Of a DNA stretch of 64,000 nt, positions 17,060 through 25,396 are shown piece by piece. The notes below the pieces were generated by a model, which was not told the DNA's origin, did no database searches, and saw only the letters and a list, made by a program, of their open reading frames with translations. Position 1 is the first letter of the stretch; the number at the start of each line of letters is the position of its first letter. A program made the position numbers and the translations under genes. Origin of the DNA: Alphaproteobacteria bacterium (GTDB lineage Bacteria; Pseudomonadota; Alphaproteobacteria; RF32; CAG-239); the NCBI GenBank assembly GCA_015062535.1, contig SUUK01000003.1, positions 62,001-126,000 on the forward strand, given 5' to 3'.

Positions 17060-17830
17060 ATGAAACTAAAATGTGTCACATGCTCTGGAGCCAATGAGCA
17101 TACAAATGTCGAAAAACTTGTAAATCTATTTTATAATTATAATGATAGAGCAAGTATCGGCATTCAGGTTTCCGGAAAGAAAGCGTCCTTTGGAATGGCT
17201 AGATATTGGTGGATTAAGGCTCTACACTACCATTTGAAAGAGCAAGAGATTAACTTAAACATTGCTCTTCACCTTAACCTTGACTGGGTAGAGCGATTTT
17301 GCTCTGGGGATGTTCCCGATGAAGTTGAGCATTTTTTAAGCTTAAACTTTGCTGACGGAGAGCCTTTTATCAGAACCATTCAGCTCAATTTCATGATTGG
17401 TAGAGAGGAAAGACCAAAAGTTGAAACGGTTGCTAGAATGATAAAAAAGTATCCTGACCAGACTTTTGTTTTGTCATACAATGATGCAAATGCAGAGTTT
17501 ATAAAACAACTGTATACAACAGGTGTTAGATTTGAGTTATTGTATGATTCTTCATTTGGCGAAGGAATTGTACCTAAAAACCGCCCAGCCCCAGTATTTG
17601 CAGATATTCCTCAAGGATATGCTGGAGGATTATCTCCTGAAAATGTCGCTGAGGAAATTGATAAGATAAATAAAGTTATTCCTTCTAATGGTCAATTTTC
17701 TATTGATGCAGAGGGAAAACTCAAAGGCGAAGATGGTCATTTCTCTTTGGAGCGTTGTCGAAACTTCTTAAATGAGGTATCAAAACGCATACAGCTCATT
17801 GAAGACAAAAAAACGCATGGTTTATTCTAA
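17060..17830 (+). CDS. TrpF-like TIM-barrel protein
   Basis: 256 residues. The start KLKCVTCSG resembles the first strand of phosphoribosylanthranilate isomerase. The C-terminal part has GYAGGLSPENVAEEIDKI followed by FSIDAEGKLKGEDGHFSLER, matching the TrpF pattern AGGL-PENV then D-SSGVE-pG-KD. Between these are alternating strands and helices of a barrel. True TrpF proteins are about 200-220 residues, and no other trp gene is nearby, so a catabolic or specialised role is possible. No Shine-Dalgarno precedes the ATG. It is convergent with the DUF1566-like gene. Confidence 0.5.
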   Translation: MKLKCVTCSGANEHTNVEKLVNLFYNYNDRASIGIQVSGKKASFGMARYWWIKALHYHLKEQEINLNIALHLNLDWVERFCSGDVPDEVEHFLSLNFADGEPFIRTIQLNFMIGREERPKVETVARMIKKYPDQTFVLSYNDANAEFIKQLYTTGVRFELLYDSSFGEGIVPKNRPAPVFADIPQGYAGGLSPENVAEEIDKINKVIPSNGQFSIDAEGKLKGEDGHFSLERCRNFLNEVSKRIQLIEDKKTHGLF

Positions 17831-17835
17831 AAAAC

Positions 17836-17866
17836 AGCCTTGAGTTTATACTCAAGGCTATTTTTG
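17836..17866. terminator. Shared bidirectional terminator
   Basis: AGCCTTGAGT pairs with ACTCAAGGCT around a 4-base loop, with A residues before and T residues after. It separates two convergent genes. Confidence 0.85.
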
Positions 17867-17873
17867 TGGTTAA

Positions 17874-18362
17874 TCATTTAATCTTTAAGGCTAAAACAGG
17901 TCTGATATTACACCAATTGCTTTTGGGCATAGTCTCGATGATACCCTCGGACCATAAAGCAATTGCTTTTTTGGCCTCAATTGCATCAGATGTCCAATAA
18001 GCACCTTGACGAGATTTTTTTCCAATCTTGTTAAATGCCTTTGCTACATCTTCATAATTTAAGAATAGTTGTAAAGACTGATTTTGATCATATAAAACTA
18101 TACGTTCATTGTCTTTGCACTTATACTGAAAGCGCAAAACTGTTGTAATAAAAACTTTTGCATAATTCCAACTACCTTTGCCCTCTTCTATTTGGCAAAT
18201 TTCTGAGGCAGTCAAGTCGCCGTAGATAACATCATCTTCAACCAACTCAACAATTGCTTTGATTTTTTTGTTTGGTAATCTTTCAAACGAAAAGACATCA
18301 TTCTCATACCAAAACATTCCAGATTTGACTTTAGTAATGTCTATTTTAGCTTTTATTTCCAT
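17874..18362 (-). CDS. DUF1566-like C-terminal protein, function unknown
   Basis: 162 residues, soluble, with no signal peptide. The end of the protein, YWTSDAIEAKKAIALW then WCNIRPVLALK, resembles the tail of DUF1566/fibrobacter-repeat proteins (YWSST...A...RPVLA). Such modules are common in gut Bacteroidota and their phages. The first 90 residues are not recognised. There is no Shine-Dalgarno before the ATG (upstream is A/T only). It is the right-most gene of the accessory block, next to tRNA-Leu. Confidence 0.5.
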   Translation of the reverse strand: MEIKAKIDITKVKSGMFWYENDVFSFERLPNKKIKAIVELVEDDVIYGDLTASEICQIEEGKGSWNYAKVFITTVLRFQYKCKDNERIVLYDQNQSLQLFLNYEDVAKAFNKIGKKSRQGAYWTSDAIEAKKAIALWSEGIIETMPKSNWCNIRPVLALKIK

Positions 18363-18444
18363 AATTATATATTTTTAAATTAAACATTCATAATAATTGA
18401 TTTGTATTCTTACCTTTATCATCATTTTCAATTTTTGCAACAAT

Positions 18445-18474
18445 AAAAAATCCCCGAACAAATGCCGAGGATTT
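18445..18474 (-). terminator. Terminator of tRNA-Leu
   Basis: On the minus strand AAATCCTCG pairs with CGGGGATTT (one G-U) around a loop of about 9 bases, followed by T residues. It begins about 9 bases past the encoded CCA. Confidence 0.65.
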
Positions 18475-18482
18475 AAGAAACT

Positions 18483-18569
18483 TGGTGCTCTGGAAAGGAC
18501 TTGAACCTTCATGGAAAAACTTCCATAAGTACCTGAAACTTACGCGTCTACCAATTTCGCCACCAGAGC
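18483..18569 (-). tRNA. tRNA-Leu (anticodon CAG)
   Basis: An 87-base class II tRNA with a long variable arm. The acceptor GCTCTGG pairs with CCAGAGC, the D-loop is AAATTGGTAGACGC, the anticodon stem TAAGT/ACTTA holds TTCAGGT, the variable arm is TGGAAGTTTTTCCA, the T-arm is GGTTCAAGTCC, and CCA is encoded at the end (18485-18483). It reads CTG codons. Its 3' end faces the accessory block at 14.9-18.4 kb. Confidence 0.95.
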
Positions 18570-18573
18570 TTTT

Positions 18574-19383
18574 TTATATTATACTATAAGCATCTAACAA
18601 GAGCAATATACCTAATATTATTCGATAAATAATAAAAGGCAAAAATGTTTTTGTTCTAAGCCACTTCATCATAAAAAGAATTGCGACAAATGAAAAAACA
18701 AAAGACCAAATGATTGCTTGAAATCCCATTATAAGTTGAGCTATTTCATTTGCTTGGTATAAACTATACATAGCTAAAATTCCTGCAGCTAAAATTGATG
18801 GAATCGAAAGCAACATCGAAAATTTCGCAACTTCACTTCTATTATATCCCAAAAAACGCCCCATTGTTATTGTCACACCGGACCTACTTGTTCCTGGTAA
18901 AAAGGCTAAAGTTTGCGCAAGTCCAATTAAAATAGCATCTCTTAAACTCATATTTTCTAGATTTTTATTAGTTTTGAATATGGTATCTGCATACCATAAT
19001 AAAAAAGAGTATATGATTAATAAATAGCCTATTAATTTGGTATTTCTTGTCCATGATGTACCAAAATAAGATAGCGCTCCACCAATTATAATTGCTGGAA
19101 TTGTTGCAATAACAATAAAATATGCAAGCCTTACGTCTTTATTTTGAAAATTAGGCTTAAACTTATTTTGCCATAAAGCTACAAGCATTTTCTTGATAGA
19201 ATTCCAAAAATATAAAACAACAGCAATTAAAGAACCTATGTGTAGAGCTATGTCTATGGCTTGTCCTTGGTCATTTGAGCTTATATATTTTGCAAATAAT
19301 ACTAAATGTCCTGATGAACTTACAGGTAAAAACTCCGTAAATCCTTGGATAAAAGCAAGCCAGAAAATATTTAAATTTGACAT
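18574..19383 (-). CDS. uppP: Undecaprenyl-diphosphatase UppP/BacA
   Basis: 269 residues, about eight hydrophobic helices. The two family signatures are both present: EFLPVSSSGHLVLF near residues 17-30, and PGTSRSGVTITMGRFLG. The enzyme dephosphorylates undecaprenyl pyrophosphate in the inner membrane, recycling the carrier for peptidoglycan and surface polysaccharides. It would serve the glycosyltransferases in this window and gives basal bacitracin tolerance. It has its own start, 45 bases from the upstream xseA stop, and may share that transcript. Confidence 0.95.
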   Translation of the reverse strand: MSNLNIFWLAFIQGFTEFLPVSSSGHLVLFAKYISSNDQGQAIDIALHIGSLIAVVLYFWNSIKKMLVALWQNKFKPNFQNKDVRLAYFIVIATIPAIIIGGALSYFGTSWTRNTKLIGYLLIIYSFLLWYADTIFKTNKNLENMSLRDAILIGLAQTLAFLPGTSRSGVTITMGRFLGYNRSEVAKFSMLLSIPSILAAGILAMYSLYQANEIAQLIMGFQAIIWSFVFSFVAILFMMKWLRTKTFLPFIIYRIILGILLLLDAYSII

Positions 19384-19427
19384 ATTGCCCCCAAATATAA
19401 TTTTTGCAAATTTTATGATATGAGTTA

Positions 19428-20783
19428 TTAAAAATCAAATAACAAATTATCGTTTTTATCTTTTTTTGTATCTGGGGCTACTTTAATTTTACCATCAATA
19501 AATTCTATGGTTAAATTTTTCTGATTATTAGCATCTTTTAAGTTATAAATTGTTTGATTTTTATCACCCTTAACCCAGGCAAAGCCTCTTTTTAATACCG
19601 AATCCACAGAAACACCCTCTAGACGATAATAAAGAGATAACAATCTTTCTTTATATTTATCTGTAATAGTTTTTATATAAATTGGTTTAACATCATTTAT
19701 ATTTAATAAGTTCTGTTTTATGGTTAAAAAGTTTTTCATCGCAATATCTAAGCGCTCTATTCTATAATCTAGTTTTTGAGTATTTTCATTTAGGATATCT
19801 TTTAGATTAGGAATTCCTCGGTTCAAGCCTTCTATTTTGCTTTTAAGCTCTGAAATATATCTATTTATAGAATTTTTAAGGCGATTATCAAAAACATCCA
19901 TTGTGTACAATAACTCACTTTGTACAGGGACTGCAAATTCTGCGGCTCCTGTTGGGGTTGGAGCACGTTTATCTGCTACATAATCTATTAGCATAGTATC
20001 TGTTTCGTGACCTACTGCAGAAATAATTGGAATATCAGAATCATATACAGCTCTTACAACACATTCTTCATTAAATGCCCATAAATCCTCCAAACTTCCA
20101 CCGCCTCTTGCTACAATTATAACATCTGGTCTTTTTATTTTTCCGTTTTGGGGTAGATTATTAAAGCCTCTAATTGCTTGAGCTATTTTTTCAGCAGCAC
20201 CTATGCCTTGGACAGGAGTTGGCCATAATAGAATATGGCTTGGAAAACGATCTTTAACTCTGTGAATAATATCCCTAATAACAGCTCCTGACTGACTTGT
20301 TACAACACCTATTGTTTCTGGTAAAAAAGGAAGAGGCTTTTTATGTTCTTCTGAAAAAAGACCTTCTTTTAAGAATTGAAGTTTTCTTTCTTCTAGTAAT
20401 TTTAATAAAGCACCTTCACCTGCTGGCGTTATACTATCTATTACTAATTGATATGTAGATTTTCCGGCAAAAGTTGTTATTTTACCTTTGGCAATAACCT
20501 CTAGACCATCTTCTATTCTTATTTTTAATGATGAAGCTGTACTTTTCCAACATACTGCAGATAAAACAGCATTTTCATCCTTTAATGACAAATACCAATG
20601 ACCAGAATCGGCTCGTTTTGCCCCAAATATCTCCCCTTTTACACATACCTTATTGAAATTTCCTTCAATAAAGCTCTTAATTTCATTAGAAATTTCAGAA
20701 ACACTTTTAGGAGTTATTTCTTTTGTTTTTTTAGGAGGACTTACAAATAAGTCATCATAATTTTCAAAATCAAAACTCATCAT
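19428..20783 (-). CDS. xseA: Exodeoxyribonuclease VII large subunit
   Basis: 451 residues with an N-terminal OB fold (CVKGEIFGAKRADSGHWYLS, then AVCWKSTASSLKIRIEDGLE). The catalytic region contains GVVTSQSGAVIRDIIHRVKDRFP, the ARGGGSLEDLWAFNEE motif and ISAVGHETDT, followed by a long coiled-coil stretch (about 280-380). With XseB it degrades single-stranded DNA into oligonucleotides. The ATGATG start overlaps the ftsY stop region (bases 20780-20783), implying translational coupling with ftsY. xseB was not found in the window. Confidence 0.94.
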   Translation of the reverse strand: MMSFDFENYDDLFVSPPKKTKEITPKSVSEISNEIKSFIEGNFNKVCVKGEIFGAKRADSGHWYLSLKDENAVLSAVCWKSTASSLKIRIEDGLEVIAKGKITTFAGKSTYQLVIDSITPAGEGALLKLLEERKLQFLKEGLFSEEHKKPLPFLPETIGVVTSQSGAVIRDIIHRVKDRFPSHILLWPTPVQGIGAAEKIAQAIRGFNNLPQNGKIKRPDVIIVARGGGSLEDLWAFNEECVVRAVYDSDIPIISAVGHETDTMLIDYVADKRAPTPTGAAEFAVPVQSELLYTMDVFDNRLKNSINRYISELKSKIEGLNRGIPNLKDILNENTQKLDYRIERLDIAMKNFLTIKQNLLNINDVKPIYIKTITDKYKERLLSLYYRLEGVSVDSVLKRGFAWVKGDKNQTIYNLKDANNQKNLTIEFIDGKIKVAPDTKKDKNDNLLFDF

Positions 20784-21694
20784 AGCCCAAGCAATCCTTT
20801 GGTAAATTCTTTTGCATCAAAAACATCCATATCATCAACTTTTTCACCTACACCAACATAGTGTATCGGGATATTTGTTTCTGAAGCTATTGCAACTAGT
20901 ATTCCACCTTTTGATGTTCCATCAAGCTTGGTTACAATTATACCATTAACATCAACAAGTTCTTTAAATGTTTTTACTTGGTCTAAAGCATTTTGACCTG
21001 TTGTTGCATCTATTGTTATTATTGTTTTATGAGGTGCAGATGGAGTAATTTTTTTTATTACACGAATAATTTTTTGTAATTCCTCCATTAGTCCTTTTTT
21101 GTTTTGAAGACGACCTGCTGTGTCTATAAAAACAATATCATCTCCTTGTTTTATAGCTTCTTTTATACCATCATAACAAAGCCCTGCACTATCACACCCT
21201 GCGGGACCTGAAAAAACTCTAACTAAATTACGCTCACCCCACACAGATAATTGTTCAACAGCAGCAGCTCTAAATGTATCACCTGCAATAAATGAAACTT
21301 TATGACCATTGTTTATAAATTTTTTAGCTAATTTACCAATTGATGTGGTTTTACCTGCACCATTTACACCAACCATCAATATAATAAAAGGGGCTTTTGT
21401 TTTATCTATAATTAATTCTTTTTCTGAAGGTTTTAATATTTCTTCTATGCTTTTTTGTAGTTCCTGTTTTATTTTATTTATATCACTACCCTTATCTATT
21501 TTTTGAGCAGAAAATTTTGATATAATTTTTGATGTAGCATTAACTCCAACATCTGACATATACAAAAGATCTTCTAAATCCTCTATAACATCACTTGAAA
21601 TATTTTCTTTGGTAAAGATATCTGAGATACCTTTACTAATATTTTCTGATGTTTTTTTTAATCCTAGGCCTAGCTTTTGGAAGAAATTACTCAT
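20780..21694 (-). CDS. ftsY: Signal recognition particle receptor FtsY
   Basis: 304 residues: the NG core without the long acidic A domain of E. coli FtsY. An N-domain helix bundle spans about 1-85. The G domain has GVNGAGKTTSIGKLAKKF, the GDTFRAAAVEQL motif, DTAGRLQNK and TKLDGTSKGG. FtsY docks SRP-bound ribosomes at SecYEG for co-translational membrane insertion. It lies 6 bases after mtaB, and the order mtaB-ftsY is seen in other alphaproteobacteria. Confidence 0.96.
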   Translation of the reverse strand: MSNFFQKLGLGLKKTSENISKGISDIFTKENISSDVIEDLEDLLYMSDVGVNATSKIISKFSAQKIDKGSDINKIKQELQKSIEEILKPSEKELIIDKTKAPFIILMVGVNGAGKTTSIGKLAKKFINNGHKVSFIAGDTFRAAAVEQLSVWGERNLVRVFSGPAGCDSAGLCYDGIKEAIKQGDDIVFIDTAGRLQNKKGLMEELQKIIRVIKKITPSAPHKTIITIDATTGQNALDQVKTFKELVDVNGIIVTKLDGTSKGGILVAIASETNIPIHYVGVGEKVDDMDVFDAKEFTKGLLGL

Positions 21695-21700
21695 TTATTT

Positions 21701-22729
21701 TTATTCCTTTCTTAAATTTCTTAACATCTCTGCTCTTTTTTTGCGAATTTGGACTGGAACTTGTGGCATTTTGAAAGCTGGTGTTCCAGGACGTTCAGAA
21801 TATGGAAACACATGCAACTTATCAATTCTAGCTTCTTCTACTAATTTAAGAGTATTTTCAAAGTTTTCATCTGTTTCTGTTGGAAAACCACAAATAAAAT
21901 CTGCTCCAAATGTTGCTTCTTTTCTTACTTTTCGAATTTTTTTAGTTAAATCAATAATAGTTTCACGGCTATGGCGTCTTCCCATTCTTTTTAAAATCAA
22001 ATTATCCCCTGATTGGATAGAAAAATGAAAATGTGGATGAATGTTTTTATATTCTTTAATCAAGTCTATAAATTTATCATCAATTGCTGCAGGATCTAAT
22101 GAACCGAATTGTAGAGAAGGAAGATTTGGAAAAGTTTTTAAGATATTTTCAACCAAACCGCTAAAACTTGGCTCATATGAACAAGCATCTATTCCAGTTA
22201 AACAAATTTCTTTAAAACCTTCTTCTAAAAGTAATCTAATTTGTTCTATGATTTTTTCTTGTTTTACAGACCTATTGGCCCCTCTAGCATAAGGTATAAT
22301 ACAATATGTGCAGCGATGGTTGCATCCTTGCTGAATTTCAACAAAAGCTCGCTCGCGCCCCTCAAATCCAGTTATCATATATGCATCATAGCCAGAAAAA
22401 CTAAAAATATCACCAACAACAACCCTGTCCTTTGAAACTAGATACTTTTCAATTTCAGTTTTTTCTTTATTGCCTAGAACTAAATCAACCTCTGGCATAT
22501 CTTTAAATCTTGCTGTACTTACTTGAGCTGCACACCCTGTTACAACAATTTTGGCATCTTTATTTTCTTTTTTTAATTTTCTAATTGTTTGACAGCATTG
22601 GCGTTCGGCTTCTCTTGTTACGGCACAAGTATTTACGACTATAAGATTATCATAATCTTTTAGCTTTTCTTTAAAAATCTCACTTTCATAACTATTTATA
22701 CGACAGCCAAATGAAACAACTTTTACCAT
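21701..22729 (-). CDS. mtaB: MtaB-type methylthiotransferase lacking the TRAM domain
   Basis: 342 residues. The N-terminal UPF0004 domain carries its cluster cysteines (SFGCRINSYES, VNTCAVT, VVTGCAAQ). The radical-SAM cluster motif is QQGCNHRCTYCIIPYARG. MtaB-type enzymes convert t6A37 of tRNA to ms2t6A. Normal MtaB is about 400-430 residues with a C-terminal TRAM domain. This one stops after FPYSERPGTPAFKMPQVPVQ plus about 18 residues, so the TRAM domain is missing. ftsY begins 6 bases later, so there is no room for a frameshifted remainder. Assignment to MtaB and not MiaB rests on the N-terminal GCRIN-type motif and on gene context. Confidence 0.85.
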   Translation of the reverse strand: MVKVVSFGCRINSYESEIFKEKLKDYDNLIVVNTCAVTREAERQCCQTIRKLKKENKDAKIVVTGCAAQVSTARFKDMPEVDLVLGNKEKTEIEKYLVSKDRVVVGDIFSFSGYDAYMITGFEGRERAFVEIQQGCNHRCTYCIIPYARGANRSVKQEKIIEQIRLLLEEGFKEICLTGIDACSYEPSFSGLVENILKTFPNLPSLQFGSLDPAAIDDKFIDLIKEYKNIHPHFHFSIQSGDNLILKRMGRRHSRETIIDLTKKIRKVRKEATFGADFICGFPTETDENFENTLKLVEEARIDKLHVFPYSERPGTPAFKMPQVPVQIRKKRAEMLRNLRKE

Positions 22730-22788
22730 TATATTATCCTTACAATACTTTGGGCTTAGTTGTAGCTTAAAAAATAATATTGTTCAAG

Positions 22789-23712
22789 TTAAATATTATA
22801 TTTTGAAGATGCTTCTTTATAGTATTCATACCATAGTGGCTTTAAGTATGAATGAGTATACCACTCTGTCCAAGGCTTGTGACCTGCAAAATGTAAAATT
22901 ACAGCATTATCATAATTCTCTCTTGAAGTTTGATATACTTTTTCATTATAAAAATTACTCAAAAATTCTGCATCCTTTTCTTCAAAAAACGTGCTATTAC
23001 AATTATATCTGTATGAAATCGGGATTACTTTATCGTTTACAACAACATTTAAAATGTCTTGATCCCCAAAAACTTCATAATGTGTATTAAAGTAGGTTAT
23101 AGATTTTTCAATTATAGCATCTTTTCGCATATCTTTTAAATTCAACAACATAACTCCACTATTAAAATAAAATTTTCGCCAATCTAACCCTATTTCGGTT
23201 ATATGTTCTGGAAATTGATACATTAAACCATCTTTGGTTGCCCCTATATATGCATCCCCCATATTTGTTGAATATATTTTGTTTAAATCTTTTTGGATAA
23301 GAGTATCTGCATCTAAATACAATACTTTATCGACATCTTCCAAATAGTCTGGAATAAAAATCTTTTGCATTGCAATTTTAAATGAAGCAAATCTACCTAA
23401 ATGCGAATAATCTAAAGTTTTTTGTCGTGCAGGTATTATTTCTATGTTTACATTATTTTCCTTTATTTTTTTTATTTTTTCTATATTTTCGCTACTAAAA
23501 TTTTCAGCTATTATATAAAAATTATATACACTTTCTTTGTTTTTATTTTTTATTGCGGAATGCATTGATGTAATCATATATGGAACATAATTATTATCTA
23601 CCATGTATGCTATATTTATGGCTTTTTTTCCATATATATAAAAGAATACTCCAGCAAATAACACTAATATTGCAACTAATATATAAATGTAATTAATATA
23701 TTTTTTTACCAT
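22789..23712 (-). CDS. Membrane-anchored GT8-family glycosyltransferase (copy 1)
   Basis: 307 residues. A transmembrane helix lies at about residues 8-26, after a short MVKK start; the rest is a glycosyltransferase family 8 domain. The metal-binding DxD is in VLYLDADTLIQKDL, a second motif is GDQDILNVV, and the family's HxxGxxKPW is HFAGHKPW. GT8 enzymes such as LPS glucosyl- and galactosyltransferases use UDP-sugars. An N-terminal anchor is unusual for a bacterial GT8. It is a tandem paralogue of the next gene (22789's start overlaps that gene's stop by 7 bases), so the pair is probably translationally coupled. Confidence 0.8.
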   Translation of the reverse strand: MVKKYINYIYILVAILVLFAGVFFYIYGKKAINIAYMVDNNYVPYMITSMHSAIKNKNKESVYNFYIIAENFSSENIEKIKKIKENNVNIEIIPARQKTLDYSHLGRFASFKIAMQKIFIPDYLEDVDKVLYLDADTLIQKDLNKIYSTNMGDAYIGATKDGLMYQFPEHITEIGLDWRKFYFNSGVMLLNLKDMRKDAIIEKSITYFNTHYEVFGDQDILNVVVNDKVIPISYRYNCNSTFFEEKDAEFLSNFYNEKVYQTSRENYDNAVILHFAGHKPWTEWYTHSYLKPLWYEYYKEASSKYNI

Positions 23713-24719
23713 AATGCTACAACCTCATTATAATATTTGAACCATAAGTCTTTTAAGTATAGTGGAGAATAATTATCAAGCCATGGCTTATCACCAGCAT
23801 AATGTATTATGGTCGAGTTTTCGTAAATATAAAACGTTTCTTTAGGAAGTTTTTCTCCAAAATATGAACTTAAGAAATTCAAATCATCTGCCTCAAAAAA
23901 GGTGCTAATACAATTATAACGATAAGACATTAGCTTTAATTTATCGTTCATCACAACATTTAAGACATCCTGATCACCATAGAAATCTTTATTTGTCTTA
24001 ACATAGGTTACTAACTTTTCGACGATATTATCTTTTCTTTGCTCAGCTAAATTATGCAACATTACTCCACTATTAAAGTAATAACCACGTTTATCTAATC
24101 CCATTTCTTTCATTTCTTTTGGAAAACGATAATAAATACCATCTTTAGCAACGGCAGCATAAACATTTGAAACATCTATATCAAACAAATTTCTTAAATC
24201 TTTTAAAACAACTGTATCACCGTCCATATAAATAACTTTATCTATCTCATTTAATATTTCTGATAAATATATTTTATGCATTCCAACCTTGTATTGTAAA
24301 AAGCGTTCCATATTTTCATAAGGCAAATCTGGCTCATTTCTTGGGACAAGATTAATATTAACACTATTTGGGGCTAGATTTTTTAAGCTTAATAGAAAAT
24401 CATTATCTTTAGGTGTTGTATTTTCTGTTATGATATAAAAATTATAAATTGAGGTATCGCATTTATTTTTTATTGCAGAGTACATAGAAACAGCGGTTGG
24501 CAAAGTATATCTAGAATCGGTTATTAATGTAATATTTATATTTTCTTTATTTTTCGGGCAATTATTTTTTTGAATACGTATTGCAGTAGGCAGTTTTTTA
24601 CTAACTATTTCTTTTTCCAAACTTTTATTTTCTTTGTTATTTATAAAAAACAAGCTTAATATACTAAAAATGGCAACAACAAGCACCACTAATATGCTAA
24701 AAAACACCTTTTTAGACAT
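23706..24719 (-). CDS. Membrane-anchored GT8-family glycosyltransferase (copy 2)
   Basis: 337 residues with a transmembrane helix at about 5-26, a Lys/Glu/Asn-rich stalk of about 30 residues, then a GT8 domain. DxD occurs in VIYMDGDTVVLKDL, followed by GDQDVLNVVMND and the terminal HYAGDKPW. It shares organisation and many identical motifs with the downstream gene (RYNC-STFFE, YFNSGVML), so the pair arose by tandem duplication and then diverged. It is the first gene of the pair. Its products may decorate LPS or another envelope glycan; the acceptor is unknown. Confidence 0.8.
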   Translation of the reverse strand: MSKKVFFSILVVLVVAIFSILSLFFINNKENKSLEKEIVSKKLPTAIRIQKNNCPKNKENINITLITDSRYTLPTAVSMYSAIKNKCDTSIYNFYIITENTTPKDNDFLLSLKNLAPNSVNINLVPRNEPDLPYENMERFLQYKVGMHKIYLSEILNEIDKVIYMDGDTVVLKDLRNLFDIDVSNVYAAVAKDGIYYRFPKEMKEMGLDKRGYYFNSGVMLHNLAEQRKDNIVEKLVTYVKTNKDFYGDQDVLNVVMNDKLKLMSYRYNCISTFFEADDLNFLSSYFGEKLPKETFYIYENSTIIHYAGDKPWLDNYSPLYLKDLWFKYYNEVVALW

Positions 24720-24844
24720 GAATATTCTCCTATTTGTTTGATTTTTTATACTACAAAATTATTAATTATTCGTGGATAAAATATTTTGTATTTGAAAAAA
24801 ATCTTTTTTTTAAGAATACTTACTTTCATATTGGAGGTAATTTT

Positions 24845-25339
24845 ATGAATTTAAAAATTGCAAATATAATTGGAACATATTTAGGATTGGGTTTATCTAA
24901 ATTTGCACCAGGAACTGTCGGCTCATTAGGCACATTACCTTTGGCTTATCTTCTTGTTAGATTTGGTGGATTTTGGGCATTAGTGATTGCAAGTATTGTT
25001 ATATTTTTTGTCGGGGTTAAAGCAGTTGATGTTATAACTAAAGAAAGTGGTGTTGAAGACCCATCAAAAGTTGTTATTGATGAGGTTGTTGGACAACTTT
25101 TGAGTTTTTCCATTGTTGCTTATCTTGCTCCAGAGTACTTATTAGATAAAGCTAGCTTTATTTATTACATTGCAGGATTTTTATTTTTCCGCTTTTTTGA
25201 TATTTTGAAAATGGGACCTGTTAAATATGCAGATAAAGAAATAAAAAATGCTTACGGGGTTATGCTTGATGATGTATTTGCAGGAATTTTTGCTGCATGC
25301 ATGCTTCTTGGTGTATTGTTCTTTATGGTAAACTCATAA
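24845..25339 (+). CDS. pgpA: Phosphatidylglycerophosphatase A
   Basis: 164 residues from the ATG at 24845, chosen because GGAGG lies 7 bases upstream; the longer frame from 24734 has no site. The family start GTYLGLGLSKFAPGTVGSLG is clear, with DEVVGQL in the middle and the AYGVMLDDVFAGIFAA motif at the end. It hydrolyses phosphatidylglycerophosphate to phosphatidylglycerol in the inner membrane. It has several hydrophobic segments, as expected. It is divergent from the GT8 genes and convergent with the ABC-F gene. Confidence 0.93.
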   Translation: MNLKIANIIGTYLGLGLSKFAPGTVGSLGTLPLAYLLVRFGGFWALVIASIVIFFVGVKAVDVITKESGVEDPSKVVIDEVVGQLLSFSIVAYLAPEYLLDKASFIYYIAGFLFFRFFDILKMGPVKYADKEIKNAYGVMLDDVFAGIFAACMLLGVLFFMVNS

Positions 25340-25363
25340 GCTTTAGTTACTTATTTTTTTAAT

Positions 25364-25396
25364 AAAAAAGCTCTTTATACTATAAAGAGCTTTTTA
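25364..25396. terminator. Shared bidirectional terminator
   Basis: AAAAGCTCTTTATA pairs with TATAAAGAGCTTTT around a 2-4 base loop. It ends pgpA on the plus strand and overlaps the last codons of the ABC-F gene on the minus strand. Confidence 0.85.

Noticed and set aside
14846..18482. Integrated phage or plasmid with attachment repeats at tRNA-Leu.
   Set aside because: No copy of the tRNA 3' end was found by eye at the left edge of the block, and no integrase, capsid or replication gene is present.
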